From: Cytophagaceae bacterium
GTDB taxonomy: Bacteria; Bacteroidota; Bacteroidia; Cytophagales; Flexibacteraceae
Assembly (NCBI GenBank): GCA_947464365.1
Contig: CANHWS010000025.1
Span: forward strand, 1 to 20,618
Length of the DNA: 20,618 nucleotides
Reading direction: 5' to 3'
Position 1 is the first letter of the stretch; every line of letters begins with the position of its first letter. Below are positions 1 through 9,153 of this stretch, one piece after another. The notes under the pieces are model-generated. The model was given only the letters and a program-made list of their open reading frames with translations. It was not told the DNA's origin and made no database searches. The position numbers were made by a program, and so were the translations under genes.

Positions 1-290
1 AGCACCAGTAGCAGTTGGGGCTGGTTGTGCATTATTGAAATACACATCTGTCCAGGTCGGCGACTGATAGGTTGTAGTCAATGCAGTTACAGCCGAATTA
101 GCCATCTTGACGGTGTAGCCAGCAAAGGTCGGACGAGCACCAGAAAACGACGAAACATCGAAAGAAATGGCTGTGATTGGGCGGGCAGGGCCACCAATAT
201 CAGACGCTCTATATAGGTACTGGAATCTACCAGCACCCCAATTGGAACGCATTGGACCTTGGGTTCCGCTTGTACCAGTACCTGTCCCGA
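1..290 (-). repeat. Adhesin internal repeat, copy A (partial)
   Basis: Encodes the same domain as copy B at 1297-1586, recognisable by QGPMRSNWGAGRFQYLY, SSFSGARPTFAGYTV and VYFNNAQPAPTATGA. Position 1 aligns with 1297, so the period is 1296 nt (432 codons) and in frame. Differences are mostly synonymous or conservative (R/K, N/D, T/S). The similarity extends more loosely to about position 630 through the preceding Ig-like domain. The copy is cut by the window edge. Confidence 0.9.
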
Positions 291-3200
291 GAGCCGTATT
301 GAAGCTCGGTACGCTAAGTCCGATAGGAGAACCTTGGCAAGCCGAACCGGTTTGGGTAGCAACAACAACTGGTGCCCGTGGTAAGGAATTAACAGTGATT
401 GTGATTTGCGCTGAGTTTTGGCATAGGCCAGGATCCACTCCAGTTACAGTATAGACTGTTGTTGCAGTTGGGGCAACAATAAAGCTACCGTCTGTAGTAC
501 CAGCGGTAACACCTGTAGTTGGTGACCAAGTATAGGTATAATCAGCTGTGCTTGTCAGGTTGACCACTTTTGATTGGCCTACGCAGATGGTGCTGCCGCC
601 AACAGGTGTGATTGTGATGGCAGGCGCTGCTGTCACTGTAACCGTGAAAGGTGTGCGGGCTGACTCGCAACCATTGGCAGCTACTACAGCTGCAAACAAA
701 TTGGTTGTAGTGGACACCAAATAGGTAGCCATTTTGATACCTGGGCTAGCGATTGTTTCTAGCGGCGTAGTACTAGTATTAGTAGCGTAAATACGGAGCG
801 AAATACCAGCACCAGTTGTGTAGGTGAAGGTTGTACCAGGGACCTTGTTACCGCAATGCGAAGGGTTACCCTCAATGCCTGGGGCCGAAGGAACCGCAAG
901 ACCTGTAACTGTGATACTTCCAGAGGCGCTTACGCAACCGTTGGCATCAGTACCGGTAAGGGTGTAAGTATTAGCACCAGCTGCAGGGACTGTCAGGACA
1001 GGGTTTGCAATATTGGTTGCGCTTAGGCCGGTTGATGGTGACCAAACATAGGTGCTGAAGATTTGGGGCGATAAGAAAGTAGTATTCGGACGAGTAGTAC
1101 TAGCTGTACCTGATGCAATCGAGCAATGAGTTGCAGAGTTATCAGCAGCGGCCGAGGTAGAGGCATTATAAGCCAAAGAGGTGCTCGTGAACGAGACATC
1201 GGTTCCGTTCCCACCATCTTGGTTGTTATGGCAGATGTCAATGATTACGTTGCTTGTGCCATCCCACGCAAATGGTGTTGAGAAGGTGATAACGTAAGCA
1301 CCAGTAGCTGTTGGGGCTGGCTGTGCATTGTTGAAATACACATTGGTCCAGGTAGGTGTCTGATAGGTAGATGTCAGAGCAGTTGCTGCAGAGTTGGCCA
1401 TACGAACTGTATAACCCGCAAACGTAGGACGCGCCCCAGAGAATGATGATACATTGAAGGAAATGGCTGTAATGCTACGAGCACTACCACCAATGTCGCT
1501 TGCGAGGTAGAGATACTGGAACCTACCAGCACCCCAGTTTGAGCGCATTGGACCTTGTAGACCACTAGTTGTTGTACCTGTACCAAGGACTGTACCAAGA
1601 GGGGCTAGGCTTAGGTTAACATTTGTGCCTTGGCAAACAGAACCCGATGGCGTACCAAGGATTGTTGGTGTTGTTGGCAACTGGTTAACTGTCACAACCT
1701 GTGTCCTGGTAACGGTATTAGGACCATTAACACCAGTGACTGTATAGGTGGTAGTTGTGGTTGGACTAGCTATAACGGTTCCACCTGTGGTGGTGCTAAG
1801 GCCAGTAGCTGGTGACCAAGTATAGGTGTAGGTATCAAGGCTGCTCGCAGCAAGAGAGACAGAGCCACCGGCACAGAAAGTTGTTGAAGTAGCAGGCGTA
1901 ATCACGATTGGTGCTGCAAACAAACGAGCAGTACCTAGTTGATCAGCAGCAGGACGAGCAGTTGGTGCAATGGCACCAGCAGATGTCGAAAATGTCAGGC
2001 CGCCAGTCATTAGGTCCGCTTTCGCAGAGGAACCGTTGAGGGTAGCTGCCATCGAGTAAGTGACCCAGAAATAGTTAAGGCCAGCAGCTAAAGTTGTAGT
2101 TAGACCCGTAAACGAAATCGTACCAGGTGACGGGTTACTAACGGTTCCTAGAGGCGAGGCGCCTGTAGGACCACTTACGGTACCTGCCCAAATTTTGGCA
2201 TCAGCAACATCACCATCCGTAAAGGTGCCAGTGATGTTGGCTCCTGACAGACTAATGGTACCACCTGCAGGCGAGTAGATTACTGCAATACGCAGGAAGT
2301 TCAGGTCAGACTGTCCAGCACTAACAGCAGTAGATACTGGTGTTGTAGCGGTGCAAGTACCAACAGTAGCAGTTGTTTGAGCTAGGGCAAAAAAGCCACC
2401 ATTGGTTGACAAAGGCGTTATTGGGCCAGGCGAGCCAGTTTGGGTCGCGATTGTAACGGCGGTGTTGTCAGTAAATGCGGCTTTTGTGAGCGCGTTTGAC
2501 CGTGAAGTCCAGCCCCCGGTTCCTGTTGTGCTTTGTACCAGTCTGATGTGGTTAGCACTATCTGTAGCTAGCAGATTATCACCGCCTCCACTAAGGGATT
2601 GATTGCGGACAGATAGCGTAACAACTGTATTGGCGTCAAGCGTACCAGTGTTTTCGGTAATTTGCCAAAGTTTGTTAGATACTAACTTAGCAAGTGGAGC
2701 GGTAAAAGAGCCTGAGGCTGTTGTACTAGGAGTAACGGTAATATCTTGACTAGCCCAGTTTCCTGTGCCACGTGATAGCACCATCGGCCTAAGACCATTA
2801 GCAGCACCAAACGGACTTACGTTTGAAAGCAAGTTGGTACCAAAGCCAAATGGAAGGTTCTTAGTTCCAGCAAGTGCATTGAACGCAACCCTAATAGGGC
2901 CAGCTACATAAGATCCTGCCGTAGCAGTAGTAATAAATGAGGTGCTAAAGTTGGTAGCAGCAGTACCTGCAGACCCCGCACATGAAGGGCCTAACCACAA
3001 ATAGTTGGTACTGGTAGAGTTAACGATACCCCTGGTCATGGTAAGCGTACCAGTAAACGAAGCGTTACCGACTTGAAGCGGTGCCACCAAGTCGAAATTA
3101 CCATAATGGTTAAATGTGAGTGTACCTGTCACAGTTTTGACACCACTAATAACCTCTACCTCTGGGCCACCAGCTGAAATGTTGGATACGTTTCCGAATG

Positions 3201-4557
3201 GGCTGTAACAAGCCACGGTGCTTGCATTAGGACCTTGGTAGGTAACAGACCTAGTCGAGGTACCAATATTAGGAAAGCCAGGAGCGGCAGTAAGATTACC
3301 GAAACCCTTTATTGTAGTTAAGTTAAAAGTGCTGACACCTAAATTGAGTTTCGAGTTAGGATTAACATTACCGTTAAACAGACCAAAAGTAGCTTGGACG
3401 GCAACAGCATTGGTTTGGTTGTAGGTAAAGGTGCCTGTACCTGCGTGATAGATCTCGCGAATGATGTTGCCGGTTATGGTACCAGAGCCTGATAGTTGTT
3501 TATCCCGTCCGAAGAAGTAGAGAGCGCAACCAGTACCAAGGTTACCGTTTAGGGTTCCGTTTACTACGAGGTCACCACCGACATAAATACGCAATCCGGT
3601 AGTGCCAGAAGTTCCTAGGCGAAGTGTGCCGCCAGATGCAACGGTGACATCACCGCCAACAATCAGATAATTGGTTGTAGTAGAATACTGAAGCGTACCC
3701 GCTACATTTAATGAGGCCGCAAAAGCTGGTATGCCAGCTGAAACGTTAATGTTGGCTGTTTTGCCTGCAGCAATTACAACATTGTCTAAGGCATTAGGGA
3801 CACGACCTAAGCTCCAGTTGGCAGCAGTGAACCAGTTATCCGCAGCAGCTGTTGGATTAAATGTATTGGTCGTGGCTACCCTTTCTTCAACCACAACTTG
3901 GTCCAGCCAAATATCAGAGCTGCCGTAGGTGTTGATTGAGCCAAACGCAAGCCTAGTTGTTGCAGATTTATATTGGCTCAGGTTGACGGCATATCTTGCA
4001 AAGGCTGTCGAAGATCCAGATTGACCTGGAGATGCAATAGGCTGTAGTAACTCCCATGTGGTTCCGTTGTTGGTTGAAACCAAAACCTGAAGGTGCTGAG
4101 CTGTAATACCATTACCGTCCCAGACGAAGAATGACACCCATGGATCAGTACTGGCAGATAGGTCCATGGCAGGACTTATCAAGCGTGTTGAACTATTGTA
4201 GGCAGATGCGCCGTAATTTCCGTCATAAATCCAGGCAACCGAGTTGTTGGTTGTGGCATTGTAGTTCGGGAAGGCTGTTGTGTTTGGCCAAGTAGAAAAT
4301 GCGTACGGCGTCGAGGACCATGTAGAGGTTCCTGTCAGCGTATTCTTTCTCCAAGGCTGGTAGTTTGTAACAGTGAAGTTCTTCACTTCCTGTTGTGTCC
4401 ATCCAGATGGCCCACCTGGGTCAGCTGACCACGTCCCCTCGAAGCTCTCCGAGAGATACTGTGCCGATACCCTACCCGGCAGGGCAAGTATCAGCAGCGA
4501 TAAAATCGGGAGGAGCCAGGCTAGCCTTCTGATCCCGGATGAGTAGAGAATTTGCAT
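1..4557 (-). CDS. Giant secreted adhesin-like protein, 5' part (runs off the left edge)
   Basis: I read an unbroken minus-strand frame from an ATG at 4557 to the window edge: 1519 codons, no stop. Residues 1-32 form a signal peptide (hydrophobic LLPILSLLILALPG, then cleavage near VSA-Q). Residues about 35-235 look like a MAM/concanavalin-type jelly-roll domain of secreted adhesins (ESFEG start, DIWLDQVVVEE end). About 240-400 is a Gly/Thr/Asn-rich beta stretch beginning with the NW-x-GxxP pattern common in Bacteroidota surface proteins. About 745-875 resembles the BNR-associated N-terminal domain. Ig-like/PKD-like modules follow (TYTWSPATGL, TYVWSPSTGL, TYTWSPTTGV), separated by a repeated domain at about 991-1087 and again from 1422. 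It is probably an exported surface or matrix protein. A C-terminal sorting domain (type IX secretion) would be expected but lies outside the window. Codon use is lower in GC than in the neighbouring envelope genes. Ligand and function are unknown. Confidence 0.85.
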   Translation of the reverse strand, partial: MQILYSSGIRRLAWLLPILSLLILALPGRVSAQYLSESFEGTWSADPGGPSGWTQQEVKNFTVTNYQPWRKNTLTGTSTWSSTPYAFSTWPNTTAFPNYNATTNNSVAWIYDGNYGASAYNSSTRLISPAMDLSASTDPWVSFFVWDGNGITAQHLQVLVSTNNGTTWELLQPIASPGQSGSSTAFARYAVNLSQYKSATTRLAFGSINTYGSSDIWLDQVVVEERVATTNTFNPTAAADNWFTAANWSLGRVPNALDNVVIAAGKTANINVSAGIPAFAASLNVAGTLQYSTTTNYLIVGGDVTVASGGTLRLGTSGTTGLRIYVGGDLVVNGTLNGNLGTGCALYFFGRDKQLSGSGTITGNIIREIYHAGTGTFTYNQTNAVAVQATFGLFNGNVNPNSKLNLGVSTFNLTTIKGFGNLTAAPGFPNIGTSTRSVTYQGPNASTVACYSPFGNVSNISAGGPEVEVISGVKTVTGTLTFNHYGNFDLVAPLQVGNASFTGTLTMTRGIVNSTSTNYLWLGPSCAGSAGTAATNFSTSFITTATAGSYVAGPIRVAFNALAGTKNLPFGFGTNLLSNVSPFGAANGLRPMVLSRGTGNWASQDITVTPSTTASGSFTAPLAKLVSNKLWQITENTGTLDANTVVTLSVRNQSLSGGGDNLLATDSANHIRLVQSTTGTGGWTSRSNALTKAAFTDNTAVTIATQTGSPGPITPLSTNGGFFALAQTTATVGTCTATTPVSTAVSAGQSDLNFLRIAVIYSPAGGTISLSGANITGTFTDGDVADAKIWAGTVSGPTGASPLGTVSNPSPGTISFTGLTTTLAAGLNYFWVTYSMAATLNGSSAKADLMTGGLTFSTSAGAIAPTARPAADQLGTARLFAAPIVITPATSTTFCAGGSVSLAASSLDTYTYTWSPATGLSTTTGGTVIASPTTTTTYTVTGVNGPNTVTRTQVVTVNQLPTTPTILGTPSGSVCQGTNVNLSLAPLGTVLGTGTTTSGLQGPMRSNWGAGRFQYLYLASDIGGSARSITAISFNVSSFSGARPTFAGYTVRMANSAATALTSTYQTPTWTNVYFNNAQPAPTATGAYVITFSTPFAWDGTSNVIIDICHNNQDGGNGTDVSFTSTSLAYNASTSAAADNSATHCSIASGTASTTRPNTTFLSPQIFSTYVWSPSTGLSATNIANPVLTVPAAGANTYTLTGTDANGCVSASGSITVTGLAVPSAPGIEGNPSHCGNKVPGTTFTYTTGAGISLRIYATNTSTTPLETIASPGIKMATYLVSTTTNLFAAVVAANGCESARTPFTVTVTAAPAITITPVGGSTICVGQSKVVNLTSTADYTYTWSPTTGVTAGTTDGSFIVAPTATTVYTVTGVDPGLCQNSAQITITVNSLPRAPVVVATQTGSACQGSPIGLSVPSFNTALGTGTGTSGTQGPMRSNWGAGRFQYLYRASDIGGPARPITAISFDVSSFSGARPTFAGYTVKMANSAVTALTTTYQSPTWTDVYFNNAQPAPTATGA
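1297..1586 (-). repeat. Adhesin internal repeat, copy B
   Basis: Second copy of the domain described at 1-290, within the same reading frame. The preceding Ig-like domain (up to about 1917) is also recognisably duplicated, with a small in-frame length difference. The duplicated unit is therefore an Ig-like domain plus this domain, consistent with expansion by recombination within the gene. Confidence 0.9.
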
Positions 4558-5235
4558 TGTCTCTTGCTGTTTGGTTTGACTGTGATTAGATTCCGATAAC
4601 CCCCTCATGGATCCGACCTGTCTGGAAGAACACACAATAGGAAGCGAAATATACGCATCCTGTCTGACAAAACAAAAAACCAAGATTAAAGGTACATACA
4701 GACAATGAGCAGGTAGTATTGGTTGGAAAACAGAATAAATTACACAAAAAACCAGCAATCGCCAAATAAAAAATCACCAAAATAGGCTAACAGATAAAAC
4801 AATTTGGAAACATTAGGGTAACAACTGATTGGCTGGCATAGATACGAATATACTACAAAAACAAGGCAGGACAAATAGGCTGACGCTATAAAACCAAATG
4901 AAACATACTCTGGTATAATGAAAGCCATATCCATTGCAAAACAAATCAGACACTAAGTGGGCAAAAAATCACATTACCGCTTTCGATTTTAACAAAAAAA
5001 TTGCGCTAACGCCCCAATCGTATGGCCAACTAGCTAAACAACCTCTATAAAATTTGGGCACTGGGTTATATCTGAATGCTGCACATGGTCTGAACCTCCT
5101 CCCAACTAAAAATGGCCACCAATCAGGTTTAGTCTGACTGGTGGCCATTTTGATGGGCCTATATAATAGGTGTAGCTTAGACGACCTTGGTCTGTATTGT
5201 GGCCAAAGCAGCCGTATCGCCGAACGCGTACATCC
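4558..5235. other. Non-coding AT-rich stretch between the adhesin and the HtrA gene
   Basis: No convincing gene here. The short frames at 4586-4934 are hydrophobic by composition only. From about 4620 to 5060 the sequence is clearly richer in A and T than both flanks, with many A-runs on the plus strand. It should contain the promoter and a long 5' leader for the minus-strand adhesin, but I found no clean TAnnTTTG match for that strand. The right end holds the terminator at 5109-5151. Confidence 0.6.
5109..5151 (-). terminator. Rho-independent terminator of the HtrA gene
   Basis: An 18-bp inverted repeat (5109-5126 and 5134-5151) with one mismatch and a 7-nt loop. Read on the minus strand it ends in TTTTT just past the stem, 85 nt downstream of the protease stop codon. 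The other side also has a short T-run, so it may work in both directions. Confidence 0.88.
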
Positions 5236-6708
5236 CTAAAAATAAAACTGATAGTACCCTTTCTGGCCCTGTTGGTTGAGGCCCTCGATCAGGACTCGGC
5301 CACCGACAGCGAGGAGGGTGTCCTCTAGGTCTTGGGGCGAGGTGACGGGTTTGTTGTTGATGCTGGTGATGGCAAACCCCTCGGTGATGCCCATGCGGCG
5401 CAGAATGCCATTACCCTCTAGCCGAACGATGCGGACACCACCCTCGACTTTGAATTTGCTGAGTTCGTTCTTGCTTAGCCGCTCGAGCTGGGCACCTAAT
5501 TTACTGCTTTTGAAGATCTCACGCTTGAGGACAGCCGTGCCCCCATCGAGGTTAACAAGGGTGAGCTCGGCAGTTGAAAGCTGGTCCTTACGGCGATAAG
5601 TGACCTTGATCTTGTCCCCTGGGCTGTGGTAGTAGATCTCCTCGTCAAACTCGGCCTTGCTATTGATCTGTTTACCATCCACTTTTTCGATGATGTCACC
5701 TTTCCGCATACCCGCACGGTCAGCAGGGCCATCGGCGTCGAGGGATGCTACGGCCACGCCGCTAAGGTCTGTGGTGTTGAGTTTTTCGGCGAGGCCCGAG
5801 TTGAGCTCGGTAACATCCGCACCAAAGACGGCCTTCTGGACACGGCCAAATTTGATGAGATCACCCACAACCTTTTCGACAAGGTCTGACGGGACGGCAA
5901 AGCCATAACCGGCATAGCTACCCGTCTGGCTATAGATGGCGGTATTGATGCCGATCAGGTCACCTCTGAGGTTGACCAATGCCCCACCCGAGTTGCCAGG
6001 GTTGATGGCGGCATCGGTCTGGATAAAGGACTCGATCGGGAACTGGGAGTTGACGATGTTAAGGTTACGGCCCTTGGCACTGACAATACCGGCGGTGACA
6101 GTGCTGGTTAGGTTAAACGGGTTGCCGACGGCCAAAACCCACTCGCCCACCTGGACCTTTTTGCTATCCCCCACCCTGATGGATGGAAGGCGTTTGCCGT
6201 CAATTTTTAGCACGGCCAAGTCACAACTAGGGTCCGTGCCGACGATTTTGGCTTTGTAGGTACGCTTCTCGTGGACGACCTCGATGTTTTCGGCATCGTT
6301 AACGACGTGGTTATTGGTCACGACATAGCCATCTGGGGTGAAGATAACGCCCGAGCCTGTACTGGCCCTGCTACCCCCGCCACCGTTGAAAAACCAGTCC
6401 ATCCAGCCATTGGTGTTTTGGGCTTCGGAGACTGTTTTTATAAAGACAACTGCGGGTGTTGAGGCTGCCGATGCAGTCACAAAATCAGTGCTGATGTTGG
6501 CTGGGCCACCCGTGCCTGGTCCGTTGGAGTATGCAGCATTTTGGGCGCCGAAACGATCTTGATAACTAGGTGATGCGTCAGCCGGAGCATGGGCAAAAAG
6601 CGGGCCATCTGCCGGCCTATTGATATAGCCAAAGGTGGCGGCGCCAACAAGGCCAGCCATCAAACTAAGGGCGATGAGTTGCCACAGGGGTCGTGCGGTT
6701 GTTGCCAT
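5236..6708 (-). CDS. htrA: Periplasmic serine protease, HtrA/DegP/DegQ family
   Basis: A 490-residue protein from the ATG at 6708. A TTG at 6789 would add 27 polar residues ahead of the membrane segment, so I prefer the ATG. Residues about 8-30 are a signal anchor or signal peptide. The trypsin-like domain shows the full catalytic triad in family context: His134 in TNNHVVND, Asp163 in CDLAVLKID, Ser240 in GNSGGAL. PDZ1 follows (GVAVASLDADGPADRAGM, then KGDIIEKVDG), then a more diverged PDZ2 to the C-terminus (ITSINNKPV, VLIEGLN). The family degrades or chaperones misfolded envelope proteins. Its upstream neighbours on the same strand, an EamA transporter and an LptF/G permease, also act at the envelope. 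An 11-nt palindrome (GGCTG-T-CAGCC, 6818-6828) lies in its leader and could be an operator. DegP and DegQ cannot be told apart here. Confidence 0.93.
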   Translation of the reverse strand: MATTARPLWQLIALSLMAGLVGAATFGYINRPADGPLFAHAPADASPSYQDRFGAQNAAYSNGPGTGGPANISTDFVTASAASTPAVVFIKTVSEAQNTNGWMDWFFNGGGGSRASTGSGVIFTPDGYVVTNNHVVNDAENIEVVHEKRTYKAKIVGTDPSCDLAVLKIDGKRLPSIRVGDSKKVQVGEWVLAVGNPFNLTSTVTAGIVSAKGRNLNIVNSQFPIESFIQTDAAINPGNSGGALVNLRGDLIGINTAIYSQTGSYAGYGFAVPSDLVEKVVGDLIKFGRVQKAVFGADVTELNSGLAEKLNTTDLSGVAVASLDADGPADRAGMRKGDIIEKVDGKQINSKAEFDEEIYYHSPGDKIKVTYRRKDQLSTAELTLVNLDGGTAVLKREIFKSSKLGAQLERLSKNELSKFKVEGGVRIVRLEGNGILRRMGITEGFAITSINNKPVTSPQDLEDTLLAVGGRVLIEGLNQQGQKGYYQFYF

Positions 6709-6888
6709 TGGGTTCGGTTGTTCGTTGTGGTTTTGCCGATCTGGGTGCTGACAGATTGGCCCTGATCGCATCTGCAAAACTGAGGCCAAATCTAGGATAT
6801 CGGAAGCAAATACGACAGGCTGTCAGCCATCAGCGGGGGCTCGGGGTGGGCTTTAACATATCATAAAGAAAGTCGAAGGGGGGCTAGC

Positions 6889-7815
6889 CTATCCCATAAA
6901 CCGTTTGCTAAGGCTTGGGTAGGCCACCACGGAGGCGATGATCAGGACGGTGCCGGCATAGAAGCCAAGGGTCATCTCCTCGGTCTGGCCAAAGAAGAGC
7001 CACGCCAAGATGATGCCGTAAACTGGCTCGAGGTTGATCGTGAGGTTCATGGCAAAGACCGTGAAACGCTTCATCAGGGACACGGAAGCGGTATAGGCAT
7101 AGACTGTGCAGAGCCAAGCAAGGACCAATAGGTACCCAAAAGTAGAGCCGTTGGGCCAGGCCCAGAGGCCAAAATCATTAGGCCAGATCCAGTTAAAAAC
7201 CGGGATCATGCAGGCGATGGTCAGTGTGCAACCCAATATCTCGTAAAAGGTAATCGTAATGGCTTTGTATTGCCGCACAAAGCCCACATTCAGCACACTA
7301 AACAAAGCCGAACAAACAGCAGAAAACACGCCGATCAACAGGCCAGTGGTGCGGCTAAAGTCGGCATAGATGATCATGTTGAGGCCTATCAGCACCACAA
7401 AACCTAGCACCAGCTCGATAGGGCGGAACTTGCGGCGGGTGATCAGGGGCTCGAGCAGGCTGGTCCAGAGGGCGCAGGTAGCGAGGCCAGCCAAACAGGT
7501 GGACACATTGCTAAGGCGAGCAGCCGCAAAAAACGTCAGCCAGTGGACAGCCAAGATGGCACCTGTCCCTAACATCTGGACCATGCGGCGCGGGCGGATC
7601 GGCTCCCAGTTGCGCTGATAGGTAACGACCAGCACCAAGCCGACAAGAGTTAACATCCCGCGCCAGAGTACCACCTGCAGCGCATCAAGGTCCTGCATCA
7701 GCATACCCAAGATGGAGGTGAAGCCCCACAAAAAGACCAAGAAATGCAGGTGCACAAAGTCCGAAGTGCGGGCTGGCTCAGGCATTAGGCCCTGCTGGGT
7801 CGTGGGGTTTGTCAT
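6889..7815 (-). CDS. EamA-family (drug/metabolite transporter superfamily) permease
   Basis: A 308-residue integral membrane protein from the ATG at 7815. The frame opens two codons earlier at a TTG, which I reject. It has about ten hydrophobic segments in two halves, the layout of two tandem EamA domains. Family-like features include the first helix with FLWGFTSILG, the loop residues LWRGMLTL, and the last pair LTINLEPVYGIILAWLFFGQ, which matches the conserved end-of-repeat LEPv.g...gwl.fgE pattern. The substrate cannot be predicted; relatives export amino acids, nucleotides and other metabolites. It lies 62 nt downstream of the LptF/G-type gene on the same strand, so co-transcription is plausible. 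Confidence 0.88.
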   Translation of the reverse strand: MTNPTTQQGLMPEPARTSDFVHLHFLVFLWGFTSILGMLMQDLDALQVVLWRGMLTLVGLVLVVTYQRNWEPIRPRRMVQMLGTGAILAVHWLTFFAAARLSNVSTCLAGLATCALWTSLLEPLITRRKFRPIELVLGFVVLIGLNMIIYADFSRTTGLLIGVFSAVCSALFSVLNVGFVRQYKAITITFYEILGCTLTIACMIPVFNWIWPNDFGLWAWPNGSTFGYLLVLAWLCTVYAYTASVSLMKRFTVFAMNLTINLEPVYGIILAWLFFGQTEEMTLGFYAGTVLIIASVVAYPSLSKRFMG

Positions 7816-7883
7816 GGGCAATGGGATAGGGGTAATTGGATATTGTGGTGCCTAAGTAGGCCAAATACAATGGTCAACCCAGC

Positions 7884-9005
7884 TTATCGAGGCACTGTTT
7901 TGTAGAGGACTAGGCCGATGATACTAAAGATGATATTCGGCAGCCAGCAGGCCAGCAATGGGTCGATGTTACCTGTTAAGGCAATGCTGCGGCTCATGAC
8001 GAAGAACATGATGTAGATAAAGGCCAAGATAAAGCCTACCGCAATCTGGAAGCCTGGGCCTTCGCGGCTTTTGCGGGACGACAAAATCACACCGATCATG
8101 GTCAGGATCAAGATCGCGAAGGGATAGGTGAGGCGCAAGTACCGCTCGACAAAATAAGGGGCTAGGCTTTCGACCCCACGGAGTTGCTCGTTCTTGATGA
8201 AGGTCTCCAGCTCAGGGGTGGTCATGGTCTCGTTGCGCTGGTAGTTGGACTCAAAATCCTTAGGGGCCATGTTCAGGATCGTATCCATCTGGCCAATGAA
8301 CTTAATGTCCTCGTGCCCTAACCCATTGCGGACGCCGCCCTTGGCCCAAGCAGTATCACTAACCTTAAAAAACTTGCGCAAACGAATGCCTTCTAGCCGC
8401 CAACTTTTGGTGGTATCCACCCAGACGACCCGGTCCGCTGATAGTTTGCTCAGGAGCTCGGTGCCACGGATGCTTTCTATCGTGAACTGATAGCCTGTAT
8501 TGATGGCGTTGTTATAGCTCTCGAGGCTGACGTAAGTCTCGGGTGCGACCTTAAAGTGGATGTTGCGCTTGTCGAACGTATAGGGATTCTTGATGTACTT
8601 AAGCTCAAAAGCAATGCGGCCCTTGTTGGCGTTCGGGATAATGTAGCTAACTGCTATGTAGGTAAACACACCCACCACCAAGGAGCCAATGATGTAGGGC
8701 ACCAATAGCCGATTAAAGCTTATACCGGCACTCAGGATGGCCACAATCTCGGTGCGGGCTGCCAGCTGACTGGTCACGAAAACGGTTGCAATAAAAATAG
8801 TAATCGGACTTAGTAAATTGGCGTAGTAGGGTATAAAGTTGAGGTAATAGTCAAAAACGATGGCCGCCAAGGGGGGCTTGTTGTTGATGAAATCCTCGTT
8901 CTTTTCGGTATAGTCAATCACGACCAAGACAATCATCAAGACGCCAACCACGAACAAAAACGTCGTCAGGAACTTGCGCAGGATGTACTTGTCGAGGATC
9001 TTCAT
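7884..9005 (-). CDS. LptF/LptG-family permease of the LPS export complex
   Basis: A 373-residue protein from the ATG at 9005. It has the YjgP/YjgQ layout: an N-terminal amphipathic start (MKILDKYILRKFL) and helix 1, helices 2-3 with LLSPITIFIATVFVTSQLAARTEIVAILSAGIS (cytoplasmic coupling-helix region), a periplasmic beta-jellyroll at about 130-270 (WRLEGIRLRKF), then three C-terminal helices (YPFAILILTMIGVILSSRKSREG onward). The family forms the inner-membrane LptB2FG transporter that extracts LPS and passes it to the periplasmic bridge. The DYTEKNEDF motif after helix 1 is typical of one of the two Bacteroidota paralogues, closer to LptG in my reading, but I do not assign F or G firmly. It is probably the first gene of a minus-strand run with the EamA transporter. 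Confidence 0.92.
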   Translation of the reverse strand: MKILDKYILRKFLTTFLFVVGVLMIVLVVIDYTEKNEDFINNKPPLAAIVFDYYLNFIPYYANLLSPITIFIATVFVTSQLAARTEIVAILSAGISFNRLLVPYIIGSLVVGVFTYIAVSYIIPNANKGRIAFELKYIKNPYTFDKRNIHFKVAPETYVSLESYNNAINTGYQFTIESIRGTELLSKLSADRVVWVDTTKSWRLEGIRLRKFFKVSDTAWAKGGVRNGLGHEDIKFIGQMDTILNMAPKDFESNYQRNETMTTPELETFIKNEQLRGVESLAPYFVERYLRLTYPFAILILTMIGVILSSRKSREGPGFQIAVGFILAFIYIMFFVMSRSIALTGNIDPLLACWLPNIIFSIIGLVLYKTVPR

Positions 9006-9103
9006 GTAAGGGAAAATCAGTAGTGGGGTTAGGGCCTGAGTTGTATTGGTCTAGGCTGGTTGGTTGCTGGTGTGCTGCGGATCCTGAAGTCTCAACCGCA
9101 AAT

Positions 9104-9124
9104 GCTTGGTCATTATTGCCAAGC
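9104..9124 (-). terminator. Weak hairpin downstream of the small lipoprotein gene
   Basis: A 6-bp perfect stem (GCTTGG/CCAAGC) with a 9-nt loop, 30 nt past the lipoprotein stop. On the minus strand it is followed by ATTTGC, a poor T-run, so it may only be a weak terminator or an RNA-stabilising hairpin. Confidence 0.4.
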
Positions 9125-9153
9125 CCAAGTAGGCTAATTGAATCAATGGTCTG

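Noticed and set aside
4586..4934. Two small hydrophobic minus-strand frames (64 codons each)
   Set aside because: They lie in an AT-rich block, overlap each other in different frames, and have the Phe/Cys/Tyr-heavy composition of translated non-coding AT-rich DNA.
5276..6562. Several plus-strand frames opposite the HtrA gene
   Set aside because: Antisense shadows of a well-supported protease gene.
6709..6789. TTG start adding 27 residues to the HtrA protease
   Set aside because: It would place a polar extension before the signal/anchor segment; the ATG at 6708 gives a normal signal.
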